Source: Paludibacteraceae bacterium
GTDB lineage: Bacteria; Bacteroidota; Bacteroidia; Bacteroidales; Paludibacteraceae
Assembly (NCBI GenBank): GCA_017553575.1
Contig: JAFZKQ010000043.1
Coordinates: 1-32,545 of the forward strand
Direction: 5' to 3'
DNA: 32,545 bases
Positions 14,798 to 21,813 of the stretch are shown here, piece after piece. The notes under the pieces are model-generated. The model saw only the letters and a program-made list of their open reading frames with translations, was not told where the DNA came from and ran no database searches. Position 1 is the first letter of the stretch; the number at the start of each line of letters is the position of its first letter. The translations under genes and the position numbers were made by a program.

Positions 14798-16942
14798 TTA
14801 AAGATTCAACACCTTAGTGCCAGACAAGAAAGCATCAAAATCGGCCTCGGTCCACTCGTGGCCATCCTTGCCAGCCAAATCGAGCAAGGCCTTACGGAGA
14901 TCCTCCTTGTCTGTCGACAGATTTGCCCGACGCAAAGCCTCCTGCACCACTTCGCTCTTCTGATCCAAGCCCGCCATCTCCGTTTGGAACTCCTGTTTCA
15001 GTCGCTCCATCTCAGAGAGGTAAACCTCATTATTCAATTGAGCCTTCAAATGCATAGCCTCCAAATGCGTCCAGCTATCGAACAATCGGGAAGTCTTCTC
15101 CACCGCCTCAACGAAATCATCCCGCAAGTCCGAATCAACCGGAGTCGTTCCCGTGATATCTTTCAAGATCGAATCGGCCACCGTTCCGCTGTTTTGGCGC
15201 AACTCCTGCGACATGCCATCAACAAACTGCAAGATACGCTGCTCCATATCCGCAGGCAGAATGCCCACGTCCGGCAAATTCAAGGAGGCCACCTCCGTCA
15301 ATTTCTCGTCCAAGCCCAGCTCCGCCACCGTCTTGGCAGCATGAAGCAACGTGACCAAATCCTTCAAACGGGCAGCCACCCGCAACTTCACCTCCGGAGA
15401 ACATTGGAGACGAGCGACCATCTGCTGGTTCAACTCCTTTAGACGACGAATCGACTTGTCATACTCGCGCTTATTCTTCTCCAACAACTCATCATGCGAC
15501 TTACGGTTCTCCTTGGCCTCCGTCAAATCGGAAGCGGCACACTCGTACTCCTTCACGAAATCACCATACAAGTCCGCCCAGTCCGTGATATTCTCCTCAT
15601 ACTTGCGTTGTGAATAGCCGAAGGTCAACAATTTAACCAAAGCATTCGGCCGAGAAGGCTTCTCCTTTTTTGCCTTATCGTAGGTCTCCTTCTGTGAGGC
15701 CAACATGCCCTTCCAATCCTCGATTTGATAATCGAACAACGCTATATTCTCCTGATGGTCGTTGATGCTCTCCTCCAACTCCTTGCAATAGCGAAGCAGT
15801 TCGTCACGCTCCGCCTTCAACGATTTCACCTCCTCGCCAGAGTAGATTTCTGCGATCAATTGATCAAAATCGTCGGACAAGACCCGGTTAGACAATCGAG
15901 CAAAGGCATCCGCCTTAGGTATATATAAATCATTCAATGTCTTATGGATAATAGCCAACCGTTTCAAGTCGGCACTCACCTTCAACTTATCCCGCTTAAC
16001 GCTATCCTCGAAACGGACATACTGCTCCGTGAGTTGCGTCTTCTTCGCATTGGCATCCAACAAATGGTTCAGGCAACGGACCGCCTGCACGGCCAAAAGG
16101 CCATAAATGCCAAGACTCTTTCCACTTCCTGCCCCCTTCCATTTTCGGACCGCCAAGGCTGTACCTGAAGTATTGGCCAGCAACGAATTGAAGCGCTCGG
16201 AGACTTCTCCCAACAGCAACACGCACTTCTCACTCAACTTATCATATTCCAAGCGGGATTTCTCCTGCATCTTCGTAACATCCAACCACTTGACTGTATC
16301 GAAATCGAACAATTCAGGGGCAACCACCTTAACGGAATCGCCAAAGACATCCACCAAAAGGCTGGCATTCTGCATAAAAACAGCATTGACACAGCTCCTC
16401 AGTTCCACGAAATCATGGATGTCCCGTTTCACGCCCGACTCGGCAGCTTGGTATCCCTGCACCATCTTCTCATAGTTCTCCATAAGCAGGGAGCCCTTCT
16501 TTCCGATCTCCTCAATACCGTTCTTCCCTTGCAACCAAGAATAGAGCGAGGCGACATCCTTAGCCAAAGCCACGTTCAAGACATTGCCCAAACTATCGCC
16601 CGAAAGGCGGATGCTCTCCTCCGTAGCCTGCATATCCTTGGAGACGATGGACATGACCTCATCCGTAATGCCCTCCTGGGCCAACTCACGCAAGGCCGCC
16701 TGCGCAACGACAGAAGTCGTCCCGTCATTGGAGACAATCATATTCCGAATCACTTCCGACTTGTCAAACTGGAGATAGGCTTTATAAACGTAGCTTTCCA
16801 ATGTCACGCCATCCAAAGCCTCCAATCCCAATTTTTGGCATAGGATATAGGCTAAATCATCTCGCTTTATCGGCTCATTCTCTTTCAGTTGATCCTGCGC
16901 AATACGCTCTATTAGCGAATAAATATCATTTACAGTTCCCAT
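14798..16942 (-). CDS. Large coiled-coil protein of unknown function
   Basis: A 714-residue protein without signal peptide or membrane helices, so cytoplasmic. The N-terminal 300 residues are helical (beginning VNDIYSLIERIAQDQLKENEP). Residues about 300-560 are rich in charged heptad-like helix with long coiled-coil stretches (KSLKAERDELLRYCKELEESINDH, DLTEAKENRKSHDELLEKNKREYDKSIRRLKELNQQM). The C-terminal part (about 590-714) is again helical. A GAGSGKS string near residue 271 is not a true Walker A, because the first Gly of GxxxxGKS is missing. No homologue is recognised. A -7 box TAACTTTG lies at 16969-16976. The downstream lipoprotein gene is likely co-transcribed. Confidence 0.75.
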   Translation of the reverse strand: MGTVNDIYSLIERIAQDQLKENEPIKRDDLAYILCQKLGLEALDGVTLESYVYKAYLQFDKSEVIRNMIVSNDGTTSVVAQAALRELAQEGITDEVMSIVSKDMQATEESIRLSGDSLGNVLNVALAKDVASLYSWLQGKNGIEEIGKKGSLLMENYEKMVQGYQAAESGVKRDIHDFVELRSCVNAVFMQNASLLVDVFGDSVKVVAPELFDFDTVKWLDVTKMQEKSRLEYDKLSEKCVLLLGEVSERFNSLLANTSGTALAVRKWKGAGSGKSLGIYGLLAVQAVRCLNHLLDANAKKTQLTEQYVRFEDSVKRDKLKVSADLKRLAIIHKTLNDLYIPKADAFARLSNRVLSDDFDQLIAEIYSGEEVKSLKAERDELLRYCKELEESINDHQENIALFDYQIEDWKGMLASQKETYDKAKKEKPSRPNALVKLLTFGYSQRKYEENITDWADLYGDFVKEYECAASDLTEAKENRKSHDELLEKNKREYDKSIRRLKELNQQMVARLQCSPEVKLRVAARLKDLVTLLHAAKTVAELGLDEKLTEVASLNLPDVGILPADMEQRILQFVDGMSQELRQNSGTVADSILKDITGTTPVDSDLRDDFVEAVEKTSRLFDSWTHLEAMHLKAQLNNEVYLSEMERLKQEFQTEMAGLDQKSEVVQEALRRANLSTDKEDLRKALLDLAGKDGHEWTEADFDAFLSGTKVLNL

Positions 16943-16968
16943 TAGCGTAAGATTTTGTTAAACATACC

Positions 16969-16976
16969 CAAAGTTA
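16969..16976 (-). promoter_or_regulatory. -7 box of the coiled-coil/lipoprotein unit
   Basis: The minus strand reads TAACTTTG, about 27 bp before the ATG. A TTG lies 17 bp upstream of it, slightly closer than usual. Confidence 0.5.
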
Positions 16977-17028
16977 AAAAAATAGATAAAAGACAAGTTC
17001 ATTTTATGATTATATTTTGAAAAATATA

Positions 17029-17036
17029 TACATTTG
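17029..17036 (+). promoter_or_regulatory. -7 box of the exonuclease gene
   Basis: TACATTTG on the plus strand, 50 bp before the ATG at 17087. No clear TTG is seen at the right distance. Confidence 0.4.
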
Positions 17037-17086
17037 CACTAATCCTATGAGACAAAACAGTAAGGTAGGCTCTAATTAGAAAAACA

Positions 17087-17827
17087 ATGCAACTCATTCA
17101 AAAGATATTATTTCTCGACATCGAAACAGCTCCCATCACAGCGAGCTATTCCGAATTAGACCCTACCCTCGCCCACCTTTGGGACGAGAAGGCAGAACAG
17201 ATGAAGAAGAGAATCCCAGAACGGTATGATCAAGAGAGCAACGGCGAAAGCATGTTCCATGAAGCCGGAATCTTCGCTGAGTTCGGTCGTGTCGTCTGCA
17301 TCTCGGTCGGAATCATCTACAAAGATGGGGAGAACCTCCATTTGCGGGAGAAATCCTTCTATGGAGAGGACGAGAAGAAGATCTTGACCGATTTCGCCGA
17401 CCTTCTGAACAAGCACTACCAAGGAAGCGACTGTTACCTCTGTGGACACAATTCGAAAGAGTTCGATTTCCCTTTCATCGCCCGCAGGATGCTTGTCCAT
17501 AGTATTCCGTTGCCCGAAATCCTCAACGTCTCCGGCAAAAAACCTTGGGAGTGCAGATTCCTCGACACCATGGAGATGTGGAAATTCGGCGACTACAAGC
17601 ATTTCACCTCACTCAAACTGCTCTGCGCCCTCTTCGGGATCCCCACGCCGAAGGACGACATCGACGGCAGCCAAGTGGCAGGTGTCTTCTACAACGAAAA
17701 GGATTACAACCGCATCGCGAAATATTGCGAAAAGGATGTCCTCGCCACAGCTCAAGTCTATCTCCGCATGAATGGAATGGAGACGATAAAAAAAGAGAAT
17801 GTGGAAGGCAGTTTCAAGGAAGGATAA
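17087..17827 (+). CDS. DEDDy 3'-5' exonuclease, PolB exonuclease-like
   Basis: This 246-residue stand-alone exonuclease is related to the proofreading domain of family B DNA polymerases. Exo I is FLDIETAP with Asp11 and Glu13. Exo II is LCGHNSKEFDFPFIARRML with the Asp after EF. Exo III is YCEKDVLATAQVYL with the Tyr-x3-Asp of the DEDDy class. The enzyme would trim single-stranded 3' ends using two metal ions. No polymerase domain is attached, and the length fits the stand-alone bacterial family. It has its own promoter candidate and is not obviously co-transcribed with the secreted protein 102 nt downstream. Confidence 0.88.
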   Translation: MQLIQKILFLDIETAPITASYSELDPTLAHLWDEKAEQMKKRIPERYDQESNGESMFHEAGIFAEFGRVVCISVGIIYKDGENLHLREKSFYGEDEKKILTDFADLLNKHYQGSDCYLCGHNSKEFDFPFIARRMLVHSIPLPEILNVSGKKPWECRFLDTMEMWKFGDYKHFTSLKLLCALFGIPTPKDDIDGSQVAGVFYNEKDYNRIAKYCEKDVLATAQVYLRMNGMETIKKENVEGSFKEG

Positions 17828-17929
17828 TTTATTAAAAGTCAAGAGGTAACACTATGCCTCAAAACGAAGAAATTAGATTCTAGCATTGAGAGTTAACTAT
17901 TTATCAATAATTAAAAACAAAAAAAGAAA

Positions 17930-18517
17930 ATGAAAAAGACAGTATTTATGATGTTGGCATTTTTCTGCACGATGTTTGCAGCGAATGCAATGAACACAAA
18001 AACAGAAGGTGATCTCAAATGCCTCAAGGGTCAAGAGTATGTCAATATCAAGTTCACCTACAACAACATGACCGTAGGTAAGATGACAGAGCAAGCTTAC
18101 GTTGACAAGAAGGTGAGCGAGTACAACCAAAAGGAAGCCGGTAAAGGTGACAATTGGTTCACTCTATGGGAAGGCGACAAGGCCACTGTTTACCCAGCAT
18201 CTTTCTGCGACTTGATGGACAAGCACAGCAAAGTGAAGACTAGCAAAAACGAGCAAGCTTACACGGTTGAAGTAAACACGGACTTCTTCGAGCCAGGCTA
18301 CAACATCTACGTTTCAAAACAAAACGCTTATATCAGCGTTACCATCAAGATTTACGCAAACGCTAACCCTGAGAAGGTTTTGGCTACCGTTACCATCACG
18401 AAGGCTCCTGGTAGAACAGTTAGTGGAAACGACTACCAAGTTAGCGACCGTGTCAGCGAGGCTTACGCAAAGGCAGGTAAGGAATTTGCCAAGATCTTGA
18501 CAAAGGCTTTGAAATAA
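17930..18517 (+). CDS. Secreted protein of unknown function
   Basis: A 195-residue protein with a clear Sec signal, MKKTVFMMLAFFCTMFAANA (cleavage after about residue 20), and no lipobox Cys. The mature part is lysine- and tyrosine-rich and probably beta-rich in the centre (YNIYVSKQNAYISVTIKIYANANPEKVLATVTITKAPG), ending in a helix AYAKAGKEFAKILTKALK. Codon choice favours GGT, AAG and AAC-type codons as in the porin gene after it, which suggests high expression. The translation start is preceded by an A-rich leader. No family is recognised. A terminator follows at once. Confidence 0.8.
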   Translation: MKKTVFMMLAFFCTMFAANAMNTKTEGDLKCLKGQEYVNIKFTYNNMTVGKMTEQAYVDKKVSEYNQKEAGKGDNWFTLWEGDKATVYPASFCDLMDKHSKVKTSKNEQAYTVEVNTDFFEPGYNIYVSKQNAYISVTIKIYANANPEKVLATVTITKAPGRTVSGNDYQVSDRVSEAYAKAGKEFAKILTKALK

Positions 18518-18542
18518 TCCCAATCCAGCCAAAAGGCACAGG

Positions 18543-18576
18543 GAAAGGCTGTCCATCTCGGGCAGCCTTTCTTATT
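18543..18576 (+). terminator. Intrinsic terminator after the secreted protein gene
   Basis: GAAAGGCTGTCC (18543-18554) pairs with GGGCAGCCTTTC (18560-18571) over a 5-nt loop, and a T-rich tract follows. Confidence 0.82.
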
Positions 18577-18670
18577 TTAGGCTCAGGAGAAATTCAAAAA
18601 AGTGAAATTCAGGGAGCCACAAGATTCCAAAATTTTAGGCTCTTTTCAAAGAAATGTCTTCAAGAAGTGA

Positions 18671-18678
18671 TAACTTTG
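18671..18678 (+). promoter_or_regulatory. -7 box of the porin gene
   Basis: TAACTTTG, giving a start near 18685 and a leader of about 44 nt. This places the start downstream of the in-frame ATG at 18654 and supports the ATG at 18729 as the true start. Confidence 0.55.
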
Positions 18679-18728
18679 CGCCCGAAATCAACAACATTTC
18701 ATCTTGTATACTAATTATTAATTTCAAT

Positions 18729-19874
18729 ATGAAAAAAACATTAATCAGCTTAGCAGCTCTTTTATTGGCTGCGACCAGTGCCATGGCACAGGTCGTTGTT
18801 AAGACAAACGCAGGAGATTTGAGTCTCCGCCTCATCGGTCGTACTAATTTGGACTACGGTCGTTACATTCCGCACAGCGATGGCCTCGATTATGGCGTTA
18901 AGATGAACGACACCCGTTTGGGATGTATCGCCACTTTCGACAAGAACTGGACGACAAAGATGGAAATTTGCTATGCAAACAAAGCCATTTCCTTCCGCGA
19001 TTTGTGGATTGGCTACAGCATAAACGACAAAATGAGCTTGACGGGTGGTAACCACTTCCAACCTTTCGGTGCTAAGATTTTAGGTTTGGCTTACAAATTC
19101 ATCGAGGATGCACAAGCCGACTACGCAATCTGCCCTTCCCGTAAGATTGGTGTCAGCTACGACTATACTTCCAACCCTGTTAAGGCAACTGCCGGTATCT
19201 ATAGCGACGCAAACATCGATGCGCTCGGCGGTGCAAAGAACCAAGGTTACTCACTTGCTGCAAAATTGATCGGACGCCCTATCTGCGGCGACAGCAGCGT
19301 TTTGCATATCGGTGTGGCTGCCATGTATACGGATGTTGCCAACGACTATACTTACAACGTCGTTCAACCAGAGACTTTCACGTCAAGAAACATCCTCAGC
19401 TGCCCTTCTCCAGTAGCCAACACGATCAACATCAACCGTGGAGAGGCAGAACTCATCTATATCTTCAAGCGTTTCTACTTTGAGACACACTACTTGACCG
19501 CATTCTCCAACATGGTGGAGGGTCTTGACAACATCAAGATGAACGGTGCTTACGCTCAAACCAGTTTCTTGCTAAAGGGGAAAAAACAGAACTACAACAA
19601 AAAGACCGGTTTGGCTGCAAACGCATCACCAAAGAACCTTGAGTTATTGGCTCGTGCTGACTTCTTGGCAATTGACGAATACGGAACTATCGATGAGAAT
19701 GGTGTAGCCAGAACAAATGCAGATCAAAAAGTAATGGATTTCACGATGGGATTGAACTACTTCTTCAACAAGAACGTAAACATCCGTCTAAACTATACGG
19801 TTGCTAAGGTTGAGCAAGGAGATAACGAGTTCACCAACAACGCCATCCAAACACGTCTTCAATTCGCTTTCTAA
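18729..19874 (+). CDS. Outer-membrane porin, OprO/OprP-like
   Basis: A 381-residue protein with signal MKKTLISLAALLLAATSAMA (cut before QVVVKTN). The mature chain has the alternating pattern of a 16-18-strand barrel and ends in ...NAIQTRLQFAF, the terminal Phe motif read by the BAM machinery. The layout (AGDLSLRLIGRTNLDYGRY, FEIxYANKAISFRDLWIGY-like strand, NHFQPFGAK loop, final RLNYTVAKVEQG strands) fits the phosphate-selective porin O/P family seen in Bacteroidales. Substrate cannot be told. The start was set at 18729 because it yields a signal peptide and lies downstream of the -7 box. Codon use suggests high expression. Confidence 0.82.
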   Translation: MKKTLISLAALLLAATSAMAQVVVKTNAGDLSLRLIGRTNLDYGRYIPHSDGLDYGVKMNDTRLGCIATFDKNWTTKMEICYANKAISFRDLWIGYSINDKMSLTGGNHFQPFGAKILGLAYKFIEDAQADYAICPSRKIGVSYDYTSNPVKATAGIYSDANIDALGGAKNQGYSLAAKLIGRPICGDSSVLHIGVAAMYTDVANDYTYNVVQPETFTSRNILSCPSPVANTININRGEAELIYIFKRFYFETHYLTAFSNMVEGLDNIKMNGAYAQTSFLLKGKKQNYNKKTGLAANASPKNLELLARADFLAIDEYGTIDENGVARTNADQKVMDFTMGLNYFFNKNVNIRLNYTVAKVEQGDNEFTNNAIQTRLQFAF

Positions 19875-19901
19875 TCAGAAAGGGATTTAACGGATAGATA
19901 C

Positions 19902-19942
19902 AAGTAGGGAGGAAACGAAAGTTTTCTTCCTACTTTTGTTTT
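19902..19942 (+). terminator. Intrinsic terminator after the porin gene
   Basis: AAGTAGGGAGGAAA (19902-19915) pairs with TTTTCTTCCTACTT (19922-19935) including G-U pairs, followed by TTGTTTTT. Confidence 0.78.
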
Positions 19943-20049
19943 TGGGCAATACTTACTTAGGACACTACGACAGAATATAATGAAGGGGCCATTGATTATT
20001 CCCAAAACACCATTGGAAATCTTTGATTTGTAAGGCGCTCCTTACCCAT

Positions 20050-20114
20050 AGGAAGCCTTCGTATCAACTGTATTAGGGGTGGTTTCCAGCCAAAGGCATA
20101 CAGATTCCTGATAA
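20050..20114 (+). repeat. Dispersed palindromic repeat, copy 2
   Basis: AGGAAGCCTTCGTATC, then TGTATTAGGGGTGG, TTTCCAGCCAAAGGC and the tail ACAGATTCCTGAT. The order and much of the sequence match copy 1 (658-724). The left arm has lost its GGCTG. It lies between the porin terminator and the SDR terminator, in DNA without genes. Confidence 0.7.
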
Positions 20115-20119
20115 AACAA

Positions 20120-20152
20120 AAGGGTTCCGAAAATTAAATTTCCGAAACCCTT
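20120..20152 (-). terminator. Terminator of the SDR gene
   Basis: On the minus strand AAGGGTTTCGGAAA pairs with TTTTCGGAACCCTT, followed by a TTGTTTT tract. Confidence 0.75.
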
Positions 20153-20186
20153 CGTTCAATAAAAACACCTCTATTTAGAATTCACA

Positions 20187-20894
20187 TCAATCCTCCTTCA
20201 CGATCGGATAGAGTTCGATAAACTCTCCGTTGTGCTTTTGACCGTCATTGATGAGAGCGGCCATCTTCTCTCCGATCGTCTCGATGTTATGGAATCCGGG
20301 AAGATCCATATTTCCGTTCAAATCGGTAGTTGTTGGTCCGGGGTGAACTGTGAAAATCTCGACAGGGAGATTCTTCTGTTCAAACTCCATTGCCATCACA
20401 CCGACCATAGCGTTTTGAGCGGCCTTGCTTGCCACATAAGCCAACGGATGCCAATAAGGATTAGCCTCAGAAGGAACCGTCACATTCACGATTCTACCCT
20501 TGTTCTTGATCAACAACGGGGTCAAGGCCTTCGTAATGGCAAACGTGCCCACATAATTCACATCAATCGTCTCTTTGATATCCTTGAGTTCCGTATCGAA
20601 ACTTGCCACAGACATATCACCCGGAATGCCCGCATTATTCACCAACAAAGAGAGATTGCCATACTTCTCGTTAATCTCAGCGGCTGCCTTCTCCACGCTG
20701 TTCAAGTCGGCCAACTCAATGTTCACCCAACCTGCCACGTCGACGCCCAAATCACGCAATTTTTGAATGGAAGCCTCCGCACGCGCCTTATCACGCGCAC
20801 CCAAGATGACACGCCAGCCACTCAACCCCAAATGTTTGATAATACCATATCCTATGCCCTTGTTAGAGCCTGTCACAAAAACTAATTTCTCCAT
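20187..20894 (-). CDS. SDR-family NAD(P)-dependent oxidoreductase
   Basis: A 235-residue short-chain dehydrogenase with the Rossmann motif VTGSNKGIGYG at residues about 6-16. The structural NNAG motif is at about 82-85. The catalytic Tyr-x3-Lys is in LAYVASKAAQNA, and the usual Ser lies in VNVTVPSEANPYWHP. The start was set at MEKLVFVTG (20894); an upstream in-frame ATG at 20921 overlaps the -7 box. The substrate is unknown; similarity is to carbonyl reductase/glucose dehydrogenase-like enzymes. It is a single-gene unit. Confidence 0.88.
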   Translation of the reverse strand: MEKLVFVTGSNKGIGYGIIKHLGLSGWRVILGARDKARAEASIQKLRDLGVDVAGWVNIELADLNSVEKAAAEINEKYGNLSLLVNNAGIPGDMSVASFDTELKDIKETIDVNYVGTFAITKALTPLLIKNKGRIVNVTVPSEANPYWHPLAYVASKAAQNAMVGVMAMEFEQKNLPVEIFTVHPGPTTTDLNGNMDLPGFHNIETIGEKMAALINDGQKHNGEFIELYPIVKED

Positions 20895-20910
20895 TGCTTC
20901 TATTTTTTTG

Positions 20911-20918
20911 CAAAAATA
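20911..20918 (-). promoter_or_regulatory. -7 box of the SDR gene
   Basis: The minus strand reads TATTTTTG, about 17 bp before the chosen ATG. No good -33 element is seen. Confidence 0.5.
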
Positions 20919-20998
20919 CAAAAGATTCGGATATTAACCCATTAAAATGGTGGGTTATTGAAAATTGTTAGGAAAACATTGCCTAGAGGATGAAAAAA

Positions 20999-21721
20999 TC
21001 ATCCATTCTCGTCGTCTATCACATTAAGAACAACACGCAAGCTATCGTGTTCAATATAGAGATCTTCCTTAGCGATATCCTCGCCTTCCGAAGCCTCGTC
21101 ATTTATCCACATCCATGTGTTATTCTTGTAGTTATAGACAATATAGTCGTTATTCATACAATCGGCAATCGGAACACAATTCTTTTTCTTGAAGTCCATT
21201 TTCAAACCTTCGATATTTTCGGACGGATCAACAACTTCGTCAAAAGTCAGAATGCGGAAGCAATTTTGATAGGAATTGCTGATGTAATCATCAAAGGTAC
21301 GTCCGCATTTTGAAACCATTCGTTTCAGAGCGTCTGGTGCTTTTATGCCATAAGCTTCTTCTACCTTTTTGACCTTTTCCGCATCGATTTTGACTTTGGG
21401 TTCCTCCAGATAATCCATCAAATCATAGAGTGGATTGCTCTCCTCCTCTTCGTCGTCATACTCATCGTCTTCCTCGTCCTCGTCTCCTTCTTCTTCCAAC
21501 ATTTCCAAGAAGTCATCGTACGATATGATCTTAACACCATTCTTTGCGGCCTTTTGAAGTTTTGAACTGTTGGCATTAGGGTCAGCACAAACCAAGATGT
21601 CAAGGTCTTTGGTAACACTATCTTTTATTTCGAACTGGTCCTCTGCCATTTCGATAAGTTCTGCGCGTGTGTGGTCTGGACAAGTTCCAGTAAAACAAAC
21701 ACTTTGAATTTCTTTTCCCAT
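20999..21721 (-). CDS. BRCT - acidic linker - SUKH (SMI1/KNR4) fusion protein
   Basis: A 240-residue protein in three parts. Residues 1-75 look like a BRCT domain of the DNA-ligase type: VCFTGTCPDHTRAELIEMAE, then SVTKDLDILVCAD, SSKLQKAAKNGVKIISYDDFLEML. Residues 76-95 are almost only Asp and Glu. Residues about 110-240 resemble SUKH/SMI1-KNR4: VEEAYGIKAPDALKRMVSKCG, ILTFDEVV, CVPIADCMNNDYIVYNYKNN and TWMWINDEASE. BRCT binds phosphopeptides or DNA ends; SUKH proteins are mostly immunity proteins to polymorphic toxins, and some are of cellular function. The fusion is unusual. The LRR gene ends 92 nt upstream on the same strand, so the two may be co-expressed. Confidence 0.75.
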   Translation of the reverse strand: MGKEIQSVCFTGTCPDHTRAELIEMAEDQFEIKDSVTKDLDILVCADPNANSSKLQKAAKNGVKIISYDDFLEMLEEEGDEDEEDDEYDDEEEESNPLYDLMDYLEEPKVKIDAEKVKKVEEAYGIKAPDALKRMVSKCGRTFDDYISNSYQNCFRILTFDEVVDPSENIEGLKMDFKKKNCVPIADCMNNDYIVYNYKNNTWMWINDEASEGEDIAKEDLYIEHDSLRVVLNVIDDENG

Positions 21722-21813
21722 TTTTATCTTTTTAATAAGTATTGATTTTTAATTGTTTATCATTTAAAATGCATTTTAGCACACCTTTCCAAAAGTGAGA
21801 AGGACAACCAAAC

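Noticed and set aside
16108-16134. GAGSGKS in the 714-residue protein as an ATP-binding P-loop
   Set aside because: A Walker A motif needs GxxxxGK[ST]; here the residue at the first Gly position is Lys, and no Walker B or other NTPase motif is seen.
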